Source: Plectosphaerella cucumerina
Lineage: Eukaryota; Ascomycota; Sordariomycetes; Glomerellales; Plectosphaerellaceae
NCBI GenBank assembly: GCA_020746995.1
Contig: JAGPXD010000005.1
Location: forward strand, 3,038,001 to 3,102,000
Length of the DNA stretch: 64,000 nt
Direction: 5' to 3'
Under the pieces are notes generated by a model, which was not told the DNA's origin, ran no database searches, and saw nothing but the letters and a program-made list of their open reading frames with translations. This document shows, piece by piece, positions 53,287-64,000 of the stretch. Each line of letters begins with the position of its first letter. Within the stretch, counting starts at the first letter, position 1. The position numbers were made by a program, and so were the translations under genes.

Positions 53287-56200
53287 TCATGCCTCTTCCA
53301 TAATGCCGCCCTCGCCGCCGCCCTCGTCGCGCCATTCACGGCTCTTATCCGTGAGACGCTTGACGCCTCCCACGCGGTTCGCCCAAAGACTCTCAATGGG
53401 CGTGCGGAAAGTAAAGGAGCGCTGCGAGCTGATGACACCAATGGCCTGGAGGACCGCCTTGCGGCTATCGCGGCCGAAGACGGCAGGGTGGTTGATCCAC
53501 TCGAGGCTGCTCTCGAGCTCAGCGTCCAGAGCGGCAACGGTGTGCGCGTCGATACCGGAGCTCAGGCTCAGCCCGTCATTGGACCTGCTACGACCAATGC
53601 CAGACATGGGCGCCCGCTCCACGGCCGAGGAAGCCAAAGATTGTGTCGGGGACGGCGAGTTCTTCCTGTCGGGCGTGCCGATAGTCGGTGAGCCCTCGTT
53701 GCCGGGGTGCGGTGTCGACGGCAGCGATCTGCCTGGGGGCGGGGCAGGCACTGGCGGAAGACCGCCTTTGCCGAGGCCCTTGAGAATAGACCGCGTCTCA
53801 TTGAGAAGAGTATGGGCACGATCGTGCTGGCCCCGCGAGACCAGAGTCAGTGCTCGGGTCAGCATGTCGGAGGTCAGCAGCTCCATGCGTCGCTGCACGA
53901 TGCTGGGGTGCGGCGGGATGGGTGGTGATCCGTTCCACGACCCCTTCTGCTTGGCCTGTGTAGGCAGCATCGTGATGGCGAGGAGCGTGGGCCTCGGGAG
54001 GTGGCAGATGGTGCCATCCCTGAGTATATCGCCCCAGCTGAGATCGGCCTGGATGAGGGGGACCTCCTCCACGGATGCGGGACGCTGCTCATCGCTGTCG
54101 CCAGATCCGCCGAGAGCCTCGAGACCGGAGACGATGTTGTCCCACGGATCCTGCGGCAGCTGCTCTTGGGACGAGTTGTCTGGCATGATGACCAGCTGCA
54201 CAAGGATATCGCGCTTGTCACCGAAACGCAGGTCGCCGAGAGACGCCTCTGCGTCACGACCGGTCGCGCGCTTGGTGATTTGCAGGGCGCCGCTGATCTT
54301 GTGGAACTTGGCCGGCGAGCCCTCAGGGAGCCTCAGCTTGAGCTTGACGTTCTGGTGGGACAGCGACTGCATGCCGCCGAGGCAACCTGCGAGACACTCG
54401 CGGAGCATCATCCAGTCCTTGACATAGGTGTAGGAGGCCTTCGTCCGCGACGACAGCTCGATCATAGTGTCGGGCTTGTGCGTCATGCCCAGGCCGAACG
54501 AGTGGATGGCGATCTTGGCAGCTTCGGCCCTGGAGACAACAAAGTCGACGCTATCGGCATCCGAGGTCGAGGCGTCGCTGATGAGCATGATCGTTGCGAT
54601 GGGGTTGTTGTGCTTGCGCTGCATCAGCAGGTCCATCGCGACGTTGGCGCCCTCGACGACATCGGCACGGTGGCTCTTCTGGCCGATCGGCTTGATGGAG
54701 GACAGGATGTTGCTCCAGCCGGGCCACGACTTTGTCGTCATACCCACGAGCGGCACGCCACCGCCCCCGGAGCCGAATGTAACGAGACCCATGCGGTCCC
54801 TCTCGCCAAGGGTATTGATCATGAACCGCAAAGCGTCACGGACGAGGTTGATCTTGACGCCCTGCATGGACGACGAGATTGGCACCACCACAACAACGTC
54901 GATCGGGACGTGAACCGTTGTGGGCATCCTCGGGCTCTTCTGGAAGTTGGTGTACTCCGTCGGCGCGGTCGTGGCTGACTTGGCGCCGCCCCATGACGAA
55001 GCCACGGACGACACCCGCTGGCCCCGCGCCCGCTGCCATTCTTCTTCTTCGGCCTCGGAGAACTCGCCGCGGTCGTATTCCGGGCTGCGGACAGGGGACG
55101 CCTCGATGGCGTTAAGGTCGAGAAGGGCCTGCTGCCACAACTTGAGCTGATTCCTGTTCTCGAACCGCAGGTGGAATTGAGGCAGCTCAGCCACGGAGAG
55201 GTTGAGCGTCAAGATGTTCTCATCAACTTCAGCGGCTTCTACGTTAGCTTTGGTGATCCTCAGGAAGACGGAACGGGACTCACTGTTACCGGTTTCGGCC
55301 ACATCGTTGAGATGCTTCTTGATGAGAATGGAGCCTTTCAGGGTGCAACGGGTCGACTTCTTAGGCAGCCCGTTCTCATCCCATTGGCCCGCTTGCTGGG
55401 GAATCTTCTTCTCCTTGACGCAAATGAGCATCTCGGCGAACAGGAAGCACTCCAGCTCTTGCCAAGACACCTTGTCCTTGCCCACCCGGAGAGTGCCGTA
55501 TAGCCGCAGCTTGCCGAACCTGCTGAAGTCGAGCCCGTGCCAATTGTCGACCCGGTTCCGCAGGTGTTCCGTGATCTCCTCCAGAACCTCGGGTGACTCG
55601 TAGGGGTAGAATCGCGGGGCGCTGCGAGCCGGCGAGGGCGGCCGCTGGAAGGCTTCGTCGATCTTCGGGTTGGCCGCAGGTGTCGGCGGCACGTCCCCCA
55701 GATCCTCGGGGTCTGGTCTCCATTTCGTGTCTGGCACCTCGATGGTGACAAGGCATGTGAGCGTCTGCTGCTGGCGGGACCGGTTGATGGTAGGGAACTC
55801 GGACCGCAGGGTAACGGTAGGTGTGGGAATGGGGTTTCTGGTGAGGGCGCGGGGGCTGGCGGGCGTCGTCTCCATGGCCTGAACGTCGTAGTCGTGGCGG
55901 CGCTGCGGCGGGCCGCTCTGTGTCGTCTCGGGGTATCCGCCCGACGAGGCGACGCCGGTGGCGCCGCTGTCGGTCCTGGCATGCTTCGTCGACGGGCCGT
56001 AGCGATCTGATGGTGGCGCATCCCTGCTGTCCCTGATGCTGCCGCGTGTCGAGCTCTCGCGACCGCTGGCGATGGTCTGCTGGCGCTGGTTTGATTCCAG
56101 GCTCGGTGGCCGCGGGTTGCCCTGGTAGTCCCATTGTGTCGGTGTCGATGTGTGCGTGGATCTCGTGTCGGTCGAGACTGATCGGATGAGGTTTGTGATT

Positions 56201-56949
56201 TTTTCTTCTTCACGTGAGCCGGGGTCACCCCGAGAGGCGGCCGTGCTTTGCTTACCGATGTCCAGCACGTTGCCTCCGCGGCTCGTGTCAAGATGCAACG
56301 GCGCTTCGCATGTCGGGCAGTATTGCGATTCGAACTCGCGGATGAACTCGTAGAAGCAGGCCTCGTGCGAGACGTGGGAGCAGGAGAACTGCAGGATGCG
56401 CTCGCCGCGCAGGGTGTGTTCTAGTGGCTCTTCGCAGACGGCGCACTCGCTGCCGACGAATGTGCGCTCCCGTCGGTTGCCCCGCCTGTCGGCTGTGGTC
56501 GTCATGGTGGCGGCGTTGCTGCGTATCGTCTTGGAGTTGCTTCCGGAGGATCGCCCCGAATGGATCGAGGCGTTGGACTGGTGGGCGCCGCGCAGGGAGC
56601 CTGCGGCGATGGAGGAGTCTGCGATTGCAGCGTGTTAGCTATTGCGTGGGTGTGCGACTGGCTGGGGGGCGGAGAGGAGAGGCGGGGTTGTGTTCTTGAA
56701 CCCAGGTCGCCGGGCTTTTGCGCACTGCACACCGCGCGCGCGGGTGGGAGACGGGGACTCACTCTTCTCCGGGAAGGAGGGTGCGTCAAAGTCGTACGAG
56801 CCAGGGCCAGAAGAGGAGTAGATGGGCCTCTGAGGTTCCCTGGACTTTGAGCTGACGAGGCCGAGATCGTGGAGGGTCGAATGTGTTTCCCTTTCGGAAG
56901 AGCCGCCAATGCCGAAGCCTTTCAGACCCTTATGTGACCGGCTGAACAT
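53287..56949 (-). CDS. FAR1/STE5-like RING-PH-vWA scaffold protein (about 1156 aa)
   Basis: Exons are 56763-56949, 56256-56618 and 53287-56207. The first intron (GTGAGT..CGCAG) joins the MFSRSHKGLKGFGIGG start to the RING part. The 48-nt intron 56208-56255 is frame-neutral, so its use is probable, not proven. A RING near residues 120-170 shows CAVCEEPL, FSCSHVSHEACF and YCPTCEAP. A PH-like domain follows (WQELECFLFAEMLICVKEKK to NQLKLWQQALLDL), then a vWA domain starting DVVVVVPISSSMQGVKINLV. Its metal motif is degenerate (ISSS in place of DxSxS). Proteins of this layout are annotated as Far1/Ste5 relatives, scaffolds of the pheromone-type MAPK pathway and cell-cycle arrest. The C-terminus is Ser/Pro-rich. 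Confidence 0.86.
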
Positions 56950-59209
56950 GAGGTGTCGGCGAGGATGTCGACACGACTATCGCCGTAGGGAGAGGGAGAC
57001 GGTTTCGGAGGGGGTTGCCTGCTTCTGGGGGCGGGCTGGCGGACGGACGGGAAGCGCAGCGTGGGCCGACTCGCGCGAACTGGACCCTAAGGTTATGCTG
57101 TGCTGCAAGGTTGCGTCCAGGGGTGGGGTCCGGAGTGAGGAAAATGGGATGGAATACGGGCGCCGGAAGCGAAGGCGTGGGACGGACGGGTGGTAAGGGT
57201 CGATGCGGGAAGCCGTGAGGTGGGAGACGGACGCTGAAACTGGACCCGAGTCATAAAGCTGCAGCAGGGCGGCGGGAGGAAAGCTCGTGGTGGTGTTTGC
57301 GCGCGGGAGGCTGCTGGGGGTGGGCGGCGGGTGGTATGTGACACAGGTTCGTGGGTGTGCGATGGGAGGGGGATTCTGGACAGGACGTTTCAAAGAAGTC
57401 GCCGTTACTGATCAATGCTCCGCTGCCGTGGACGAGGACATGATATTTGGGATGGCGTTCAATTGGCGATGTCGAAAGTCGAGCCGTGGGCGACGGGCTT
57501 TGGGTGGTGGTGGGAGGAAAGGAGACGAGGATGAGTAGCACCAGAAGGGGCCGGGGGGGAGGCGACTGGAGTGATCGTCTGAAGCTGGGTAGTCGGAAAG
57601 TGGGTGAAGGAGGATGGTCCGACAGGCGTGTTCCCTATTTCTCTGTGCCGCGCTGCCTCGTTGGGAAGGGTCCTGTTTCTGCTGGACTCCAAGGACAAAG
57701 ACCCAAAAATCAGCCGTGGTCGGGGGATGGGCCGGTGTCCTGCGTTTCGTGATCCGAGAGCTGGGAGCTGCGAGAGCTGGGCTGGAAAGCTGCGGGAGGG
57801 CAAAGTTCGAGCTCGGTGTCCGTCTTGTCTTGTCGTGTCGTAGTCGTGTGTGCCTTCGGGGAAGAGAGCGAGAGGGTCGGTGCTCTTTGTTCCTAGGCAG
57901 GAGATCAGGAGGTGGCCGCGGCGGAGGATCGGACAGTCGTGAAGCTCGAGCTGTCTTCTTTTCGTGCCTTGGTGAACAGAGTTGGACGGGAGGAGGGGAG
58001 GGGCGGAGGGTAGCGCACGGGAAGAGGCGAGGAGGTTGTGAAATATTACATTACATTGGAAGTACGAGCTCCTCTGGCTTCTGGGGGCTGTCCTTCTTCC
58101 CGTCCATCACCCTTCCCTTCCCTTGCTCCTTCCCTCAATGGTGGGTGCTACAGGGCCTGCCGTGGGACCGACCCCCAACCGCCATCCATTACCACTATGG
58201 AGAGCCCAGGACAGGGCAGGTGCGAGGGGCCGAACCACACGCAACCACAACCACGCCCCCGGCACACAAGCAGCAAGCAAGCAGCAAGGGGACCATCGAG
58301 TACCTTTCCCTCTGCACATAATAAGGGCGGGGGCCGTACCCACGACTTCCGCGACCTCCTTGCCCCCTCCAGGGGACCACCCCGGCTCGACCCCCTCCCC
58401 CCCTTCTCGCCGTGTTCGAAGCAGGTACCTCGGTAGTGCCCCTGCCCCGGACGCGCACCAAGCCCAGAGGTACCGACCAAGTACCCGCGCTAGCCTTGTT
58501 GTACCGGGCTTCCTCTCAGGGCCCTGCGCGAGCTAACGTCGGCGCCGTCCGCCAGCAGAGGAAGGAACGTCGTCTTGGGTCTGGACTGGACTTGAAGTGT
58601 GCTTGTGGCCTGGGCCCCCTTTCCTCCACCCCAAGAACGGCGTTGCTTCAATTCGCTCCAAAGGCAGATGCCGCGTGTGTGTGGTGCTCCAGTGTCTGGC
58701 CAAAAGCCCCGGCTCCGCAGATTGGGAATGTGAGGAATGACGCCGCTAGTGCGTGCCGTGACAGGTGACGGAAGGGGCACGCAACGCCGCCTTAGGTAAT
58801 CATCCCCCTTCCCTCCCGTCCCCCAAGGAACTGAATGTCCGTGAAGAGGGCCCCAGCGACGCAGACAAGCAAACATTTCGAACCCGGACCGTCGGCCGCA
58901 CAAACAAAGTCGGGGGGTCCAGGCCCCAACCGGCTCCCGCTCTTGGACAATCTGTCTCTCTCTTCTCTCACTCTTGCTCACCCCAAACAGACAGCAGCCC
59001 TTCCATTCATCAGTCAATGTCGCTATCTCGTGGACGGTGGCCCCCGGCCCTCACCCTGGCACCTCCTCGAGTGACCTCGCAGTCACCTGGCGGGAACCTT
59101 CTCCCAACTCCGCATCCCTGCCGCGGGCATGGCCGGGAGCGCCCCTGCACCGTTATGCAGCGGGGTGGGACAGGGCAGGGCCAGAGAGGAGAGGGGGGGC
59201 AGCGCGCGG

Positions 59210-59249
<40 letters not shown>

Positions 59250-62200
59250 TGGGGCCCCTTGCATCTGGACGTTGACTCTGCATTCTTCCATCTTTCTGCC
59301 CCCCTTCCACCCAGTTCGCGCAACAGTGTCACATCGGCCCGCCCGCCCCTCCTCCTAGGGCGAAGAGAGAGAAGGGAGTGGCCCGGTTTCCATCTTCTCC
59401 AGCCCCGGCCGGCCGCCAAACCTCCCCCCCCCCTCATCCATCTCCGGCATCCGCTGGTTGTCACAAGGGGACCGACCAGAAGAGGATGGAGGGCACCCTT
59501 CGTCGGCTTCCCTTTCAAGAACGTCCACGAGCGCGGCAGCGGCAGCGCTGCCCACAGGCGTCGAGTGTTTCGCGTCACAGCCGGCATACGGACACGGACT
59601 TTGGCGCCTGTTTCTGCCCACCGCCCGCTCCGTGTTGCGGAAAAGGGGGGGTTGAGGAAAATCATACTTTGTAGGTACGGCTCCCAGGCCTTCGTCTTGC
59701 ATGGTTCGGTCTGCCTCGTTTCAAGTTGGCAGGCTGCCTGGCAGGTTTTCGGGGAGGGAGGGTAGAGGGCAGAGGGCACGCTCGGAGTTTCTCTGCCCAC
59801 CACCCGTTGCTCGATTCCAGGGTTTCGGTTCCTGATGATCCCAAGGCCTCGCTCGCCCAGCTCGCCTACCAGGAACTTCCTCCTTCTCGGCGCAGGTTCG
59901 CCCGTGATGACGGCGCCGCAGGCCAGGCCCCTTTTTCATCCAGGGGCTGCACGATGATCCGATATTCTGCCTGGCCCGGCGGCCAACCTGGAGTCGCTGC
60001 GCAACGGCGCCTCAACGTCAGTGCTTTCCTTTTTCCCGCGCAAATCTCTCTGACAGCAGCCGTCATAATCTGCAGATGCAGCATTGGCAGCAGCAGAGAT
60101 GTCTTTGCTTTTTCCCATCCGCCCCCTTGCCTCTTCTCCCCTTGCCCCGGACGTAACCTCGTTAAGCGATGCGATGCGCCACACCCCCCAGCTTCCCACG
60201 CGCTCCTGGCGTTCCTGGGCATGGGCAAGGGCGCGAAGACACGTTGTGCTGAAGATTCCCTCCTCCCCCCCTTGGCTTGTGGTGAGACAAGTCCCAGGAA
60301 CTCGTTCCCGCGCCCATGTTTCCGATGAACGCTTTCTTCTTTCGAGGCCGCCGCCCACACACTTGCCCAGCCGCAGTCTGTCGCAAGTACTTGGGTACCC
60401 GACGGCGGCAGCTGGTCCCTCATTCGCCTATGCCGTTGCACCCATTCATCTGGTTCAGGGGTTCGGGACTCGGGTTCACTTCCGGGGCTTTTCTTCGACC
60501 TCTGCCCTAGGATGCGCCGCTCCTACTGGGCCGATTCCCCTCTCCTCGATGGATGCGTTGCCACGGATGCAAGCAGGGCCCCAACCTGCTAGTGGGCGAG
60601 GCGGGTCGAACTGCTGGCACTTCGTTGCGGCAGAGGGTTCGAATCCCCCGAGGCCGCCAGATGCGATGATTGCAGCCTTCCGAGCCTAGCACGAGGCTAT
60701 ATTTCGTGACAGATATTGACCTGGATCGCTGCCAACGGTCGCTGCGCTGCGAACCCTTCGTGGCCTAGCCCTGCCAATGGTACGATCGGGGCAACGAACG
60801 CATCTGAGCGGTGACTGACAGCTCCTGCGGGCAGAACGCTCGCTCTGGCGGTTTGCCGTTGGGAAGAGTTGGCCGTTGCGACGTGCCAGACACCCTGGTG
60901 TCTCGTGCAGTTGATGCGCAAGTGTCGGTGCACAATTGCATGCATCGAAACGAAAAACTGCAACAAACATCTCGACCGCCGGTTCACCGCCAATCTGCTA
61001 ACAACTGCAGATTAGCAGATCCATCGGTTTCAATAGTTGCAAGACAGCAATCCCGCGCAGATGAGTCCGCTGAGGCATCGTGCAGTAGCACAGAGCCGCA
61101 ATGGTGATGCCGTGGCAGTCATTCCAAGCCCGAAAGTCGCGCCACGTGGAGAGACCTGTAAAATTCAACATCAATACCGAGACCGCCCCTCATCATACTG
61201 ATGATAAATGTCCGTACTCATTTCGCGAGCCATGGTTGAGCAGGCGGTCCGAGCCTCCCTCCCATGACAGCCATCACGTATTGATTGGCGTCCAGGACTC
61301 GGGACCACCTCGCAGAAAACATCTCCCTGCCGTGGTGCGTGCTCCCTGATAATGATGCAGGTGTTGCATCTCGACTCCGCCGGCCGGCATACGCAAGGAT
61401 CGCGGCGAGGGATGTTCTTGTAGTCCGAGTGATTGTTGCCACCAACGTGGTACGCCAAAAGTCCCTCCACCTCCACCCGTTGGAAGGGGGGCTGGGAGAC
61501 AGGGGTCAGCTTTTCTTCCCGACGAAGATGATCAAATTCGTCATGGCAGAAAAACGGGGAGGCGCCCCTTGGCGGAAGCGGCCGCTCGTTGACATGCAGA
61601 ACGGAGCAGATGAGCCAGGGCAACACGGCCGGCGAGGGAAAGTGATCGTCACGCCCCAGGTCGATGGTCGAGAAGGCAGCTCCCGACACATGTCTCTCTC
61701 TGTAGGATAGCAGCTATCGAAATCATTACGACTCAGTTGAGGTGGTGCGGGACGCGGCTCTCGGGCAAAGCCGTCGCCGATCCAGGCAGGCCGAATTTCG
61801 AGTGCTGGGTCCAGTGATGTCTCTTCGGGCAGGGAATTCGTCTGTACCATTGGTGTTGAGATCTGCCGCTAGCCGGGCAATCTGTCTCGGCCGACCACGA
61901 TCAACCCAGGAAGGCGTGTGGCACAGTAATTTCTCGGGGCCAGCATGACTCTCGTATCAACGACCGCGGCTGCTCGGTGCTAGACGAAGGCTGCGAGAGG
62001 TGATGAATTTGCAAGAGGCTTGCCCGATATTCGAAGCGCGCTTTCCGCCGTGGGCGGGTGAGAAGCGACTGCGGCGGATGTGACCTGAAGTCCGCGTTGA
62101 TTCTTGCAGCCAGTCACTGCTCGGAGCCAGGATGTCGTCGCGCTGTAGTGTCGGTAGTCCACGGCATATCCAGCCGGTGGCGTTGGTCCCCTCAAGTCCG

Positions 62201-64000
62201 CTCCTCCACCGGATGTGACGCGCTCCATTCGGTCTCGTGGGGACGTCCTTTCTGGCTAGGCACATTGCCCGTTCGAGTCTTTGCGAATAGAGGCCGTGGG
62301 TCCCTGGATGTCCTGACCTGCCGACCACGAAGCTAGGAACTCCGCCAGGGAGTCAGGGACGCCCGTTGCGCGTGGTGATACGGCATGGTGTCCTTGGCTA
62401 GTGCTTGCATATGCATGCGAGGCGACCAGTATACTCGTACTTGGGTGCAGTAGGGGTCGCCTATAGCGCGGTGATAGACTCTCCATAGAACCCGTTCCGA
62501 GTGGATGTCGGATCGGGAAATTGACCAGAAGGGGGTAGGCAATTTCGCTGGCCCGGGACTGATGCATCGTCGGCCGGCATGTTTTGTGCGGGCAGGAAAC
62601 ATCGCTTCCCCGGAGGCGACCGCCACCCCTGCTCTGTTGTGTGTCTGTCGTCTGTGAAACAATCAACCTCCAGCGCGGATGTCACCGGCCTCAGGTAGGC
62701 CCGTATTTGCGACCAAACCTTCGACGCAGGTGCACTCAGGGGCCTCGTGAAGGGTTGGTGATGGGGTCCAAAGGCTGGTGCGCTGCCAAAAAGCGTGGGG
62801 GGCGAAAATGCAGGCATCTGTCAGCGCTCAGGCCTAGCTCCAGCTCCTCGTCTGCAAGTTATTCGGCCCCCTGGAGCTGTCAGGGGACTCTCCTCTTCGT
62901 TGGCATGACATGTTGTCGGCCGATACATTAGCCAGGAGAGAGGGCGGGGAGGGAGGTGGTCGTCTGAAAAGCCGGAGGGTGCCTTGGGTGCCTCGGTGGC
63001 TTCCCTGAACATGGGCGAGTCTTGGTTCTCAGTTGATGATTCGGTGGCCGGCCAGGTCGTCACCCCTGAAGCTGAGGGAGGCCAGTGACGTTCGGGTAAT
63101 GATCGACGAGCAGAGGCTTCTGGACCACGTGTGGCCGCAGCGATCCGGAGTTCCAGTTTGTGTGGGATCTGCGAACGAGGAGGGGGCGGGAAGTCTGACT
63201 CGACGGCAAGTGGTTAATACGAGGGTGGTGGTGCGCAAGAACGCAGTGGAAAATGATGTTCGCTTCGAGAGGCCATGATCAACGGTGATGTCGGTTGGGG
63301 TGTGGGAGTGAGGCGGCGGCGAGGCGGGATGACGATCTGCACTGCTGTGAAAATGCCTATTTCTCCTGCAGGGCGAAAACGGCACTGCATCTGCAGCCTG
63401 TCTCCAGCGGTCCAACGCTGTGGCTTCGGCGGGCGCAGGTGCCGGCCCGGCGGAAACCCCTCGAACGGGCAAGGGCAGGAGCGACGGGCCAGCGCCAGTG
63501 CCAAAACCCGAACAGGCTGAAGTCTGGTTGTGGGTCGCTCCTGCACCGCCGTTCTGCATCAATCACGGGGAGGAGCTGCCTTGCCCTGCCGTGGCGTAAC
63601 GTGGAAGCTGCCCGGAAAAGAAAAAAGGACGGCGCCGATATGACGGCAAGGCGGACAGGACAGGTACTTCGCCTTTCCCCAGAAGTACCTTGGTCGGTAC
63701 ATCTGCACCACATCTCCGCAGCAAGCGTGCAAGATTGATTACGGGCCCCATTTACGCACGCAAGCACGCCAGGCGCTCGGGTCTGTCTGACGTCCATCCA
63801 CGATTGACGACGCCCTCTTTCTCCCCAGTTCTTCCCTGAACCCCTTCGTCCGAACAACGCCGCGCACCCTCCTCGCCACAGCACTTGACGCGTCGTCCAA
63901 ACCTCAGATTGCCTTGATCGACAAATTTCACATCGAGAAAAAAAAAAAGCCCATCATCCTCCGCCTCGAGGACAACCACATCCCAGCCTCTTCAGCCTGT
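56950..64000. other. 7-kb region without a supported gene
   Basis: Open frames up to about 260 codons exist on both strands, but none has a recognisable domain, signal peptide, or consistent splice signals. The region is GC-rich with C/T-rich tracts (for example 58945-58985 and 60080-60150), a (TG)19 microsatellite at 59211, and a short hairpin ATCTGCTAA/TTAGCAGAT at 60993-61020. The left part should hold the leader and promoter of the FAR1-like gene. The right edge (63780-64000), which is rich in CT and short A runs, looks like a leader for a gene beyond the window. Confidence 0.5.
59211..59248 (+). repeat. (TG)19 microsatellite
   Basis: Thirty-eight bases of uninterrupted TG dinucleotide. 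Confidence 0.95.

Noticed and set aside
57614..58321. 235-codon plus-strand frame and neighbours in 57-64 kb
   Set aside because: Low-complexity composition with no domain, splice or start-context support.
60560..60665. tRNA-like sequence with GGGTTCGAATCCC at 60635-60648
   Set aside because: The T-loop word is present, but no 7-bp acceptor stem partner, A box or anticodon stem can be found upstream, and the T stem has a mismatch. At best a chance match or relic.
1..64000. CRISPR arrays, insertion sequences, transposon ORFs, terminal repeats
   Set aside because: None seen. Repeats found are short tandem arrays only, and this is eukaryotic nuclear DNA.

Overview
This window is nuclear DNA of a filamentous ascomycete, most likely a plant-associated Sordariomycete. 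The evidence is short introns (45-120 nt) with GT..AG ends and CTRAC-type branch points, Zn(II)2Cys6 and Dal5-type genes, a fungal rhodopsin-domain membrane protein, 2EXR/F-box families and several small secreted proteins. Gene models were made by reading splice sites by eye and checking that every exon join keeps the frame. The genus assignment is inference.

Layout. 1-14 kb: secretome-rich accessory DNA with a GH55 glucanase (cut by the left edge), three secreted proteins of unknown function, an 829-residue orphan, an F-box protein and a secreted FAD-linked oxidoreductase. 15-24 kb: a rhodopsin-domain receptor-like protein, then a compact set of three genes: a Dal5-type transporter, an FAD-dependent oxidoreductase divergent from it, and a Zn2Cys6 regulator. 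The shared promoter of the first two carries CGGGAT inverted repeats. 24-30 kb: an Agd3-like polysaccharide deacetylase and a CAP10-type glycosyltransferase. 30-36 kb: housekeeping genes, with ribosomal proteins uS8 (S22) and eS12 divergently transcribed, a Par14-type prolyl isomerase and an SRA-domain protein. 36-45 kb: a gene-poor stretch, a 121-residue gene built largely from 21-nt microexons, and 2EXR and DUF4238 proteins. 45-57 kb: an intracellular GH78 rhamnosidase, a small ABM-type protein, a mitochondrial repeat protein, a U3 snoRNP-associated protein and a FAR1/STE5-like RING-PH-vWA scaffold. 57-64 kb: no gene that I can support.

Most notable observations: (i) the gene at 39273-40241 has seven exons of exactly 21 nt, each encoding seven residues in phase 0; (ii) the 265-nt intron of the uS8 gene contains a long imperfect inverted repeat that would fold most of the intron into one hairpin; (iii) the transporter/oxidoreductase/regulator set has a candidate operator array; (iv) there is a newly assembled 93-residue six-cysteine secreted protein.
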